A stretch of 64,000 nt of DNA, taken from NCBI GenBank assembly GCA_963931615.1, contig OZ007032.1, positions 930,001 through 994,000 on the forward strand, in the 5' to 3' direction. The stretch is from Coprenecus sp902388455. GTDB lineage: Bacteria > Bacteroidota > Bacteroidia > Bacteroidales > UBA932. Below are positions 45,389 through 54,221 of this stretch, in pieces. Positions within the stretch are counted from its first letter, which is position 1. Each line of letters begins with the position of its first letter. The notes below the pieces were generated by a model. That model had not been told where the DNA came from. It did no database searches and saw nothing but the letters and a program-made list of their open reading frames with translations. The position numbers and the translations under genes were made by a program.

Positions 45389-46045
45389 ATGCCGAACGAA
45401 ATTCAGTACATATTATACAATCTTCCGGAAGAGGAGGGCAAGGTGCAGGTTGTCATCAAAGATGAGACGATTTGGTGTACACAAAAGGCGATGAGTCGGC
45501 TTTTCGGGGTAGATAAATCGGGTATCAGCCGCCATATTTCCAACATATTCAAAGACGGAGAATTGCAGCAGGATGCGACAGTTGCAAAAATTGCAACTGT
45601 CGTGAATAGAGGTATAAGGGGAGAAGTGGAAGAATCTGTGGATTTTTACAATCTTGACATGATTATCTCTGTCGGATATAGGGTTAATTCGATGCAGGCT
45701 ACCCGTTTCCGTCAGTGGGCGACCAAGGTGCTCAACGAGTATATCCGCAAAGGATTTGCTCTTGATGATGACCGGCTGAAGCAGGGAACGGCGGTTTTCG
45801 GAAAGGATTATTTCCGCGAGTTGCTTGAGCGCATCCGCTCCATCAGGGCCAGCGAGCGCCGGATCTGGCAGCAGATTACCGACATTTATGCAGAATGCAG
45901 CATTGATTACGATAAAGATTCGCCGACGACGCAGGACTTTTATGCGATGATTCAGAATCGTTTTCACTATGCGATTACGGGGCAGACTGCCGCTGAGATA
46001 ATATACAGCAACACTGCTGTCCGGAGAAATTTTACCATAAAGTAG
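45389..46045 (+). pseudogene. RhuM-family gene truncated by an IS remnant
   Basis: 218 residues, of which about the first 208 are RhuM family: TIWCTQKAMSRLFGVDKSGI, FYNLDMIISVGYRVNSMQAT, RFRQWATKVLNEYIRKGFAL, TGQTAAEIIYS. The paralogue at 27028-28443 continues well past this point. Here the frame switches after EIIYSNT into sequence belonging to an IS4-family transposase remnant on the opposite strand and stops at 46045. It lacks the BRO/DinD-like N-terminal domain of the paralogue. It may still be translated, but the family's C-terminal third is missing. Confidence 0.8.
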
Positions 46046-46270
46046 GTTGCTCGACAGAACCCGCCTCCGGAACACTAACGGGAGTTGTCGGCTGATTATA
46101 AATTTCACGGATATCCGCCCTCTGGAAGAGGACTTGTCCGATTGAGTTAGAGATGGAATGAAGACTTGGATCCAACCCGTATCGCTTCTTCGCAATGATG
46201 AGCAGAAGATAGTCACAAATGGCTATCCATATCTGCGTGTACACGGCGTTCTTGGAATATACCAATGTCA
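46032..46270 (-). mobile_element. Remnant of an IS4-family transposase (C-terminal end)
   Basis: The minus strand encodes TLVYSKNAVYTQIWIAICDY then LLLIIAKKRYGLD, and ends GSVEQPTLW, which match the C-terminus of IS4-family transposases (SKNAVYTQIWIA is the conserved part around the catalytic-domain end). The open frame starts at 46337, but sequence before 46270 is not transposase-like. One IS end should lie near 46015-46032, inside the RhuM gene; the rest of the element is gone. This explains the RhuM truncation. Confidence 0.65.
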
Positions 46271-46317
46271 AACGACAGATTGAAATAAAAAACATCCTAA
46301 AGTTCTTTCTAATCCAA

Positions 46318-46392
46318 GAAAAAGTGTACTTTTGCAAGTATGATAATCTTGAATATGTGAAATTATAATGCGGTAATAAAAACGAATACGTG
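46318..46392 (+). repeat. Three GAAnAnGTG direct motifs at 33-bp intervals (second set)
   Basis: AAGAAAAAGTGTAC, TTGAATATGTGAAA and ACGAATACGTGAAT place GTG at 46324, 46357 and 46390, again exactly 33 bp apart, and the last lies seven bases before the DUF4143 start codon at 46397. The first motif overlaps the promoter. The number, period and position match the set at 43897-43971 although the motifs have diverged. Confidence 0.65.
46327..46334 (+). promoter_or_regulatory. -7 box of the second DUF4143 gene
   Basis: TACTTTTG, preceded by GAAAAAGTG, forms the same composite (GAAAA-GTGTAnnTTTGCA) seen before the first DUF4143 gene at 43930-43947. Confidence 0.55.
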
Positions 46393-46396
46393 AATT

Positions 46397-47767
46397 ATGA
46401 GAAGGAAGATATACGATAAACTGTTGGAATGGAAGAAGAACCATAAGGGTGATACCGCCCTTTTGATAGAAGGAGCCAGACGTATAGGGAAAAGCTATAT
46501 CGTGGAAGAGTTCGCGTGCAAGGAATATGCGTCTTACATTTTAGTGGACTTCAGCAAGGTAAATCCGCAGGTGATGGAGTTTTTCAACCTTTATCTGGAT
46601 GACCTTGACATGCTTTTCATGAATCTGGAGCTTTACTTCAGACGGAAACTCACCCCACGTCAGACGAAAGACGAAGAAGCCCGTTCTTTGGTCATATTCG
46701 ATGAAGTACAGTTTTGTCCCCGCGCCCGTGCCGCCATCAAGCACTTGGTGGCAGACAGACGTTACGATTACATCGAAACAGGCTCGCTCATTTCCATCAA
46801 GAAGAATGTCAAGGACATCATGCTGCCTTCCGAAGAACACGCCATCGAAATGTTTCCGATGGACTTTGAGGAATTCTTGTGGGCTATGGGGGACGAGATG
46901 CTGATGCCTTATATCCGGATGCGGTTTGAGAAACGCCTTCCCATGGAGGCTTTCCATCGCCGGGCAATGGATTATTTCCGGCAATACCTGATTGTCGGGG
47001 GTATGCCGCAAGCTGTATCGAAATATGTGGAAACGCGGGATTTTGAAAAAGTGGATGAGATGAAGCGCGACATATTGGCCCTTTATCGCAATGACATTCA
47101 CAAATACGCCGACAATCAGGAAACCAAAGTTGCTGCCATCTTTGAAGAAATACCGGGACAATTGCAGAAGCATGAAAAAAAGTTTGTCTTGTCCGCTTTA
47201 CAGAACGAAGCCCGTATGCGTGACTATTCGCAGGCTTTCTTTTGGCTGAGTGATGCCAAAATCATCAATTGCTGCTATAATTCTACGGAGCCGAGCATCG
47301 GATTGAAACTGAATGAAGAACGCACCACGCTGAAATGCTATATGGGCGATACCGGACTGCTCATCAGCCATGCCTTCGACGAGCGTGGGATTGTCAGCGC
47401 AGACCTTTACCGGAAACTGATGTTTGACAAGCTGGAAGTGAACGAGGGAATGTTGGTAGAGAACATCGTGGCGCAAATGCTTCGGGCCGCAGGACACAGA
47501 CTTTACTTTTTAAGCAACAGTTCCCGCACATCGGCTGACGACCGTATGGAGATTGACTTCCTGATAGCCAAACCCGTAACGACCAGCAGGCACAATATTT
47601 CACCCATAGAGGTAAAGTCTGGCCAACGCTACACACTGAATTCATTGAGAAAGTGCATCGCCAAGTATGGCTCTCAGTTATCCACACCCTACGTGCTTCA
47701 CGATAAGGATGTGAAAACAGAAGATGGCATTGTGTACCTGCCTTTATATATGACACCGCTGCTTTGA
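46397..47767 (+). CDS. DUF4143-family AAA ATPase (copy 2)
   Basis: 456 residues. Walker A EGARRIGKSYI (~residues 25-35), Walker B SLVIFDEVQFCP (~93-104), sensor YIETGSLISI, then FPMDFEEFLWAMGD and YLIVGGMPQAVSKYVE. The C-terminal part has CYMGDTGLLISHAF and MEIDFLIAKPVTTSRHNISP then IEVKSGQRY, a PD-(D/E)XK-like motif. It is only distantly similar to copy 1. The primase-helicase gene begins five bases after its stop, so the two are very likely co-transcribed and may act together. Confidence 0.9.
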   Translation: MRRKIYDKLLEWKKNHKGDTALLIEGARRIGKSYIVEEFACKEYASYILVDFSKVNPQVMEFFNLYLDDLDMLFMNLELYFRRKLTPRQTKDEEARSLVIFDEVQFCPRARAAIKHLVADRRYDYIETGSLISIKKNVKDIMLPSEEHAIEMFPMDFEEFLWAMGDEMLMPYIRMRFEKRLPMEAFHRRAMDYFRQYLIVGGMPQAVSKYVETRDFEKVDEMKRDILALYRNDIHKYADNQETKVAAIFEEIPGQLQKHEKKFVLSALQNEARMRDYSQAFFWLSDAKIINCCYNSTEPSIGLKLNEERTTLKCYMGDTGLLISHAFDERGIVSADLYRKLMFDKLEVNEGMLVENIVAQMLRAAGHRLYFLSNSSRTSADDRMEIDFLIAKPVTTSRHNISPIEVKSGQRYTLNSLRKCIAKYGSQLSTPYVLHDKDVKTEDGIVYLPLYMTPLL

Positions 47768-47772
47768 ATGAT

Positions 47773-50616
47773 ATGGGGAAACAGCCTACATACCAAGAGC
47801 TGTTGGCGGCATACAACAGACTTCTCGTGGAGAATGAATATCTTCATAAGGAGGTAGACAGGCTACAGTCTTTGCTAAGCAGCAAAAGCGTTCCTTCGAC
47901 ACCGCCTACCATGAAGCGACATTTGTCTTTGGAAGAAAAAGTGGATGTGTTCCGCAATCTGTTCAAGGGACGTGAGGATGTGTTCGCACGAAGATGGTAC
48001 AGCCGGACAAGTGGAAAGTCCGGCTACCAGCCTGTGTGCCGGAACGAATGGGATAGGAAATTATGCAACAAGAAAAAGTTCAAGTGTACGGAATGCCCCA
48101 ACAGGTCATTTAAACCGCTGGAGTATGAGGATATCTACCGACATCTTGAAGGGAAAAGCCCGGACGGGCAGGATGTAATCGGTGCCTATGCCATTCTTGC
48201 CGACAATACGTGTAACTTCCTGTGCGCGGATTTTGATGACAAGTCCTGCGAACATGGATACCAGAAAGATGTGTTGGCGTATGTCGGGGTCTGCAAGGAT
48301 TGGGATGTTCCTTGTTCCATTGAGCGCTCCCGCTCAGGGAATGGCGCACATGTCTGGATATTCTTTGAACAGCCGTTGCCTGCATCCAAGGCACGAAGAC
48401 TTGGAAATGCAATTTTGACAGAAGCAACAGAAAGATACGGAAGGATGACTTTCAAATCGTACGACCGTTTCTTTCCCAACCAAGATAGATTACCCGATGG
48501 AGGATTCGGTAATTTGGTCGCATTGCCACTGCAAGGCAAAGCCCGCAAGGAAAGGAACAGCGTGTTTGTGGATGAAGACTTTATGGCATATGGAGACCAA
48601 TGGAATTATTTGCTTGAAATAAAACGGATATCTGAGGCTACGGTTGACGCAATATTGACAAAACACGAAAAGGCATCGGAATTGGGCGAGTTATCCACTA
48701 CCAGTGAAACAAAACCTTGGGAAACACCCATACCTCAAAAGATTACCCATAATGATTTTCCTGCCAGTCTCGTTCTCATACGCTCCAATATACTGTACAT
48801 CCCCCTGCAAGGATTTTCAGCAAAGGCCGTGAACCATCTGAAACGGATTGCATCGTTCAAGAATCCGGAGTTTTATGCCAGGCAAGGAATGCGTTTGTCC
48901 ACTTACAACATTCCTTGTATCATCTCTTGTGCCGATATGGAAGAGGATTACATTGCCCTGCCTCGTGGATGTGAAGATGCGGTCGTTGCCCTTTTAGAAG
49001 ATAATCAAGTCTCTTACAGCATAGAGGATAAGACCAATCATGGAGAGAATATTACCGTAAGGTTTAAAGGCGAACTCCGTGAAGAACAGAAAACGGCCAT
49101 AGACAACCTGACAGCCCATGATAACGGGGTATTGAATGCCACTACCGCATTTGGCAAGACGGTCACGGCCATCGGTTTAATTGCTGAGCGGCAAGTTAAC
49201 ACGTTGATACTTGTACACACCAAAGCTTTGTTGGACCAATGGAAATCCCGTTTGGAAGAATTCCTGCAAATAGACTTTACGGAAGATAACATTCCTAAGA
49301 AACGTGGTCGTAGGAAAGCCTTTTCGCCGTTCGGAACATTGGACTCCAAAGGTAATTCGCTGCATGGGAAAATAGACATAGCCTTAATACAATCCTGCTT
49401 AGAGGACAGTGGGGTAAAACCTTTCGTCCGAGATTATGGAATGTTGATGGTGGACGAATGCCATCATGTCTCAGCGGTAAATTTTGAACGGATATTGAAG
49501 TATGCTAACGCACGCTATGTTTATGGACTTACAGCCACCTCAATCCGGAAGGACGGACATCAGCCTATCATCTTCATGCAATGTGGCCCAATCCGTTATT
49601 CAGCAGATGCAAAAGCTCAAATGGCATCCCAAACATTCACACGCCTGCTTGTTCCCCGCTTTACTTCTTATAGAGAGTTGACGGATGAAAAGTCCACTTA
49701 TGCCCGGATGGTTCAGAAAATGGCTGATGATGAAAATAGGAACGAACTTATAATAGAGGATGTATGCGTGGCTCTGAAAGAAGGGCGTTCACCAATTGTA
49801 CTGACCAACCTCACCGCCCATGTCGAAACATTAGCAAGCGCGTTAATACCACACTGTAAACATGTCATTACTCTTGTCGGTTCCGAATCAGCAAAGGAGA
49901 AGCGTCAGAAAATGGAATACTTACAAGACATATCACTATCGGAACCGCTTGTTATAGTGGCAACCGGAAAATATGTGGGTGAGGGTTTCGACTATCCCCG
50001 GTTGGACACTTTGTTCTTGACATTGCCTGTCTCATGGAAAGGTACCATCGCGCAATATGCTGGACGGTTGCATCGGGAATACCCGGGTAAGAAAGAAGTC
50101 CGGATTTACGATTACATTGACATTCGCGTACCGATGTGTGATGTCATGTACAAGCGTAGATTGAGAGGATATGCGTCTGTCGGTTATCAGATTAAGTCAA
50201 ATGCACCAATGGACTTGTTCAACGAAAGTCAAGGTGTTATTTTTAATGGACATACATACCAAAATAAATTTTTCAAGGATTTACGTCAGGCGAAACGTTC
50301 GGTTGTCATTTCCGCAACAAAACTTTGGTTTGCCAAGCATTCATTTGTGCTTGATATACTGAAAGACTTGTTGGCACGAGGTATAGAAGTTATCACTATA
50401 ACCAAAAGTAATATGAAAAAGGGAAAACAGTTAAAAGGCATGGGAGCAAGTATTAGAGTTAATGACTCATTGGCTATTGACGTTGCAATCATTGACAAAT
50501 CCCTGATATGGTATGGCAGTATCAATTATCTTGGTTACAACACAGATGAAAACAATGCCATACGTATTTATGATTCAGCTTTGGCAGAGAATGTTTTGGA
50601 AGTGCTTTATACTTAA
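47773..50616 (+). CDS. TOTE-type primase-helicase with C-terminal PLD-like domain
   Basis: 947 residues from ATG 47773 (a TTG at 47764 would overlap the upstream gene). N-terminal coiled coil (LLVENEYLHKEVDRLQSLL), a Cys-rich segment (CRNEWDRKLCNKKKFKCTEC), then an archaeo-eukaryotic primase domain with LCADFDDKS (~residue 152) and SGNGAHVWIFFEQPL (~190). The SF2 helicase follows: NATTAFGKTVTA (~456), LMVDECHHVS (~559), YGLTAT and IAQYAGRLHREYPGK (~760). The last ~110 residues look like a phospholipase-D-type domain (ATKLWFAKHSFVLDIL; DVAIIDKSLIWYGSINYLG). Family knowledge: such AEP-helicase proteins belong to TOTE conflict systems. Confidence 0.85.
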   Translation: MGKQPTYQELLAAYNRLLVENEYLHKEVDRLQSLLSSKSVPSTPPTMKRHLSLEEKVDVFRNLFKGREDVFARRWYSRTSGKSGYQPVCRNEWDRKLCNKKKFKCTECPNRSFKPLEYEDIYRHLEGKSPDGQDVIGAYAILADNTCNFLCADFDDKSCEHGYQKDVLAYVGVCKDWDVPCSIERSRSGNGAHVWIFFEQPLPASKARRLGNAILTEATERYGRMTFKSYDRFFPNQDRLPDGGFGNLVALPLQGKARKERNSVFVDEDFMAYGDQWNYLLEIKRISEATVDAILTKHEKASELGELSTTSETKPWETPIPQKITHNDFPASLVLIRSNILYIPLQGFSAKAVNHLKRIASFKNPEFYARQGMRLSTYNIPCIISCADMEEDYIALPRGCEDAVVALLEDNQVSYSIEDKTNHGENITVRFKGELREEQKTAIDNLTAHDNGVLNATTAFGKTVTAIGLIAERQVNTLILVHTKALLDQWKSRLEEFLQIDFTEDNIPKKRGRRKAFSPFGTLDSKGNSLHGKIDIALIQSCLEDSGVKPFVRDYGMLMVDECHHVSAVNFERILKYANARYVYGLTATSIRKDGHQPIIFMQCGPIRYSADAKAQMASQTFTRLLVPRFTSYRELTDEKSTYARMVQKMADDENRNELIIEDVCVALKEGRSPIVLTNLTAHVETLASALIPHCKHVITLVGSESAKEKRQKMEYLQDISLSEPLVIVATGKYVGEGFDYPRLDTLFLTLPVSWKGTIAQYAGRLHREYPGKKEVRIYDYIDIRVPMCDVMYKRRLRGYASVGYQIKSNAPMDLFNESQGVIFNGHTYQNKFFKDLRQAKRSVVISATKLWFAKHSFVLDILKDLLARGIEVITITKSNMKKGKQLKGMGASIRVNDSLAIDVAIIDKSLIWYGSINYLGYNTDENNAIRIYDSALAENVLEVLYT

Positions 50617-50620
50617 GTTA

Positions 50621-50883
50621 AATTTTCTCTATTTCCCGATGCGGTATGTGTACATCGTTGATTATCAATAGTGTAGCACTCTAAAAGGTACAATCAACAG
50701 GTTGGCAAGTATCTGAGAATGTGTAAGTTAGTGATTTTTAGCACCATTCTCGACTTGTACCTCCATTTTGGAAAGTAAAAGTAAGTGTAATTTCTTGAAT
50801 ATCAAAATGTGCGGTACAAAAACTTGTGAAAAATGGCGTTTTTTGATGAGAAAAGGTACAAAAATGGCTCTGAAAACAAGGGA
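50621..50883. repeat. Noncoding repeat, copy A (~260 bp)
   Basis: This intergenic stretch aligns along its length with 52730-52985 in the same direction. Well-conserved blocks include TTGATTAT.AATAGT, CTCTAA, TGATTTTTA.CACCATT, ATTTTGGAAAGTAAAA, ATATCAAAAT.GCGGTACAAA and AAAAGGTACAAAAA. No open frame is conserved. The GGTACAA motif occurs three times and TTGTACC once. Its function is unknown. Confidence 0.75.
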
Positions 50884-50886
50884 ACA

Positions 50887-51141
50887 TTATGATTGTTTTG
50901 CAAAATACTCAGTCTTCAACCAATAGGCATGAATCGGGTCCTGAAACGAGAATTCAGCAGCCTTATTATCCAATATATCATTCTTGATAAGAGCAGCTTT
51001 AGAGCGGGAGATTGAGGTCGTTGAAGCGATTTGATAGCGATGCATCACTTCAGTCGAACTGATGGCCTTTTCGCAGGCAATAAGGGCTTTGAGACAGTTC
51101 AATTGCTGTGTGGTCAGTGTTTCGGTGATTGTCACAAACAA
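50887..51141 (-). pseudogene. C-terminal fragment of an AAA ATPase (paralogue of 60091-61224)
   Basis: 84 codons of which nearly all match the C-terminus of the ATPase at 60091-61224 (TETLTTQQLN.LKALIA, SSTEVMHRYQI.STTSISRSK, AALIKNDILDNKA, SFQDPI.AYWLKTEYF). Similarity at DNA level is about 90 percent by eye and stops abruptly near 51148. The ATPase core is absent, so this is a remnant. It includes the winged-helix-like C-terminal part only. It lies directly upstream of abiEi on the opposite strand. Confidence 0.8.
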
Positions 51142-51241
51142 CAGCCTTATGTGGCAGCGGTCGCTATTTTTAAGATTGCCTTAGTAGTAATATTCTGAAT
51201 AGAAAAGGAAGTATTATTTCTTTTTCTGTTCAATTTATTGC

Positions 51242-51249
51242 TATATTTG
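51242..51249 (+). promoter_or_regulatory. -7 box abutting the abiEi start codon
   Basis: TATATTTG is followed by CAGT and the ATG at 51254. As for the esterase and GIY-YIG genes, a transcript from this promoter would have almost no leader. A T-rich stretch occupies the -33 position. Confidence 0.55.
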
Positions 51250-51253
51250 CAGT

Positions 51254-51880
51254 ATGGATAGAAAATTAACAGAAATAGGAACCATTCCAGTAACGACTTC
51301 AATCATTGAATCGTTGTATCCGGAACTTAAGTCTGCTGACAAGAAAGTAACCTGGCTCGAAAAGCAAGGGATTATCATCAGATTGAAGCGGGGACTTTAT
51401 GTGATCAACCCCGAATATTCAGGAAAGACTCTATCGAGTGAGTTGATTGCCAATCATCTCTATGCACCTTCGTATATTTCAATGTCTACTGCACTACGAT
51501 ATTATGGACTTATCCCCGAGGCTGTATATGTTCATCAATCAATGACGGTAAAGCACTCGCGTAGCTTTCAAACTCCGGTCGGCTGTTATGACTACAAACA
51601 TATCTCAAAAATGGCATTTCCAATAGGAGTAAGGAGTATGTATAAGGATAATTATGCTTTTCTTATTGCATCACCGGAAAAGGCTTTGTGTGATTTGATT
51701 GCCAATTCCTCGCAGGTCAATCTTCGCTATATGAAAGATGTGGAAACATATCTTGAACAGGATATTCGTATGGATATGGATGAGTTCAATAAGATGGATA
51801 AAACCATATTCGAAGACTACATAAAAGTTGGCAAAAAGGCCGATTCAATTTCGACACTTTTAAAATTCTTAAGGCGATGA
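51254..51880 (+). CDS. AbiEi-type antitoxin/transcriptional regulator
   Basis: 208 residues. An N-terminal winged helix (VTWLEKQGIIIRLKRGLYVI) precedes the AbiEi C-terminal region: NHLYAPSYISMSTALRYYGL, IPEAVYVHQSMTVKHSRSFQ, and ASPEKALCDLIA. AbiEi represses the abiE operon and counteracts the AbiEii nucleotidyltransferase in this type IV toxin-antitoxin/abortive infection system. It overlaps the toxin gene by 4 bp (51877-51880). The mRNA is probably leaderless. Confidence 0.9.
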   Translation: MDRKLTEIGTIPVTTSIIESLYPELKSADKKVTWLEKQGIIIRLKRGLYVINPEYSGKTLSSELIANHLYAPSYISMSTALRYYGLIPEAVYVHQSMTVKHSRSFQTPVGCYDYKHISKMAFPIGVRSMYKDNYAFLIASPEKALCDLIANSSQVNLRYMKDVETYLEQDIRMDMDEFNKMDKTIFEDYIKVGKKADSISTLLKFLRR

Positions 51881-52704
51881 AAAATGAAATATTCGACAAT
51901 ATGCTCTCCCGTTATGATTTAACAACAGAGCAACAGAAGAGAAACGCTATATTTGAAGTGAACCAACAAGTGATACTTGCTGGCTTGTATGCCGGAGGCT
52001 TTTTTGAGTCGGCGGCTTTCTATGGTGGAACTTGCTTGAGAATCTTTCATGGCTTACAGCGTTTCAGTGAGGATATGGATTTTTCATTGCTTACGCAAGA
52101 TGATAAGTTTGATTTTACGAAATACTTTCCTGCTATCGTTGATGCTTTTACAATGGTAGGCCGTGAGGTTGAAATAAAGAAAAAAGACAAGAGGAATTTC
52201 GGAAAGGTCGAATCGGCATTTCTTAAAGATAATACCGATGTGTATGATGTGACTTTCCAAACAGAGAAATCTATAAAGATAAAGATAGAAGTAGATACTT
52301 GCCCACCGTTGAACTTCAAGACGGAACAGAAGCTATTGCTTCAGCCATATTCATTTATGACCCGTTGTTTTACACTTCCCGACTTGTTTGCAGGCAAGAT
52401 GCACGCCTTAGTATATCGTGCGTGGAAGAACAGAGTAAAAGGTCGTGATTGGTACGACTTTGAATGGTATGTACGCCATAATGTCCCACTTGATTTTGCT
52501 CATTTGGCAGAACGATGCAAGCAGTTCAACAATGAGATTATCACTCCAGAGTTATTCAAGGAGAAACTCATTGAGCGTCTCTCTTCAGCTGATATAAAAC
52601 AAGTGAAAGAAGATGTATTGCCTTTCGTCCGCAATCCAAAAGAACTTGATATTTGGTCAAATGATTATTTCGTGCAGTTGGCTGAGATGGTAAGAATTGA
52701 ATAA
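51877..52704 (+). CDS. AbiEii-type nucleotidyltransferase toxin
   Basis: 275 residues. The nucleotidyltransferase signature is AAFYGGTCLRIFHGLQRFSE followed by DMDFSL (GG...D.D) near residues 47-70; KIKIEVDTCPPLNF supplies the third acidic strand and CFTLPDLFAGKMHALVYRAW with KGRDWYDFEWYV is the AbiEii hallmark. Members transfer nucleotides to tRNA or other targets and arrest growth on phage infection. Overlaps abiEi by 4 bp. Flanked on both sides by copies of a noncoding repeat. Confidence 0.92.
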   Translation: MKNEIFDNMLSRYDLTTEQQKRNAIFEVNQQVILAGLYAGGFFESAAFYGGTCLRIFHGLQRFSEDMDFSLLTQDDKFDFTKYFPAIVDAFTMVGREVEIKKKDKRNFGKVESAFLKDNTDVYDVTFQTEKSIKIKIEVDTCPPLNFKTEQKLLLQPYSFMTRCFTLPDLFAGKMHALVYRAWKNRVKGRDWYDFEWYVRHNVPLDFAHLAERCKQFNNEIITPELFKEKLIERLSSADIKQVKEDVLPFVRNPKELDIWSNDYFVQLAEMVRIE

Positions 52705-52729
52705 TACAACATTAAAATTTGAGGACTAA

Positions 52730-52985
52730 GATTTTCTCTACACAGTAGGTGTATATATCTTTGATTATAAATAGTCTGGGACTCTAAGACACTATGGCCA
52801 GTAGATAGACAAGTACCTAGGAATGAGTAAATTCCTGATTTTTAACACCATTTTCGGTTAGTGTCTCAATTTTGGAAAGTAAAATTAAATGTAATTTATT
52901 GTATATCAAAATTGCGGTACAAAAGCTTTTGAAAATGTCGTTTTTGATGAAAAAAGGTACAAAAAAGGCCCTGAAACCAAGAGGG
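52730..52985. repeat. Noncoding repeat, copy B (~255 bp)
   Basis: Aligned with copy A (50621-50883) over its full length, same orientation, about three quarters identical by eye. The end AAAAAAGGTACAAAAAAGGCCC is the best conserved part. With copy A it brackets the AAA fragment and the abiE genes, so the ~2.1-kb segment may have moved or duplicated as a unit. The remaining 52986-53141 shows nothing recognisable beyond AT-rich sequence. Confidence 0.75.
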
Positions 52986-53141
52986 GGACCAGAGCCGCAA
53001 TTTTATTATGATTTGAGCTATTTTTTACTTTTGGAGCAATAATTATTCAATCTTACGATCCAATATACTATCAAAAGAACTATCAAAAGAACTATATGAA
53101 AAATTTTCTGTATATTTAATTATTGATAATATAGAGGCAAT

Positions 53142-54098
53142 ATGAAAAATTATCCAATTAAATACTTACATGGAGAAGTTAGTAAGATTTTCGCAACCTT
53201 GCAGGGTGTTGATTTTAATAATGCTGTTAAAAACGGATTTATCAATGATATCTTTGAAGCAGATACCGAGGGAAAAATAACAGAAACATCGCATATACTT
53301 AACAATAGAGTTCACTTGTCTATGGCCTTTTGCCAATACCTTTGGATATTTTGTAAAATAGGAATTCTTTTTTCGGATAATGACATTGTAAACGAATGCA
53401 TTTCTATAATGCCGGAAGATGAACGGAGGAAATTTTATCAAGAATTAGAATTTGCGAAAACGAATGCAGATCTAAATATTAAAGGTGTAAAAGAAGCTTT
53501 GTATGCAGATTCAGTTCTTAATCGTGAAGATGTTTTGCGTACAACATCTGAACTTGTAGGATATGCAAATGAGATAAGTGAAAATGGAGCTTCAAATGAC
53601 TTGAAGGAAAAACTTCTCAAGTATATTCAAGATCCAATATTCTCAATAGGAGTTAACGGTGCTTACACTTATGCTCTTGCTTTTATATTACTTCATGAAT
53701 ATTCTCATTTTGAATTAGGACATAATCAGACTGAAGGCCCCAAAAATGATGAATTAGATGCCGATTTCTCAGCTTTTTGGAGCTTATATTCAGAAGCAAA
53801 GAACGAGCAAGAAGCAAGAACAGTCGTAGTTGGAATGGTATGTTCTCTATCTACAATAGCAATCTTGCAGAGGACATGGCAGGAGACGGAAGAACATCCT
53901 TCGATAACAGAAAGAATAGAAAGACTATTGGATAGCGTTAATGACAAACCAGAGTGTTTAGTAAAAGTAAAACATATGATTTGCTACTACATTCGCATTT
54001 GGACATTCGTAACTGGCTGTGGAGATTGCCCTGACTTTGTTGAAGGAGACTTAGACAAATCTTTTGATGAAATGTTTGAATATGTGAAGCAACATTAA
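53142..54098 (+). CDS. Lit-like (peptidase U49 family) zinc metallopeptidase
   Basis: 318 residues. The zinc motif is LLHEYSHFELGHNQ with H185, E186 and H189; a further acidic ligand is E204 in NDELDADFSAFW, so the HExxH...E(x)DAD pattern of the U49/Lit family is complete. Lit of E. coli cleaves elongation factor Tu during phage T4 infection and causes abortive infection; that role is inferred from family and context, not proven. No signal peptide, so cytoplasmic. It stands alone between the AbiE module and the IS-disrupted HNH gene. Confidence 0.72.
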   Translation: MKNYPIKYLHGEVSKIFATLQGVDFNNAVKNGFINDIFEADTEGKITETSHILNNRVHLSMAFCQYLWIFCKIGILFSDNDIVNECISIMPEDERRKFYQELEFAKTNADLNIKGVKEALYADSVLNREDVLRTTSELVGYANEISENGASNDLKEKLLKYIQDPIFSIGVNGAYTYALAFILLHEYSHFELGHNQTEGPKNDELDADFSAFWSLYSEAKNEQEARTVVVGMVCSLSTIAILQRTWQETEEHPSITERIERLLDSVNDKPECLVKVKHMICYYIRIWTFVTGCGDCPDFVEGDLDKSFDEMFEYVKQH

Positions 54099-54221
54099 AC
54101 AATACATAAACAATCTGAAATATCTAAATATACATATTATTTTTTCATGTATATTGAAGTTTTTTAAGTCTCTGATAAAACAGGTATGTAAATTAGATTA
54201 AATTCATCAAATAATACTTTT

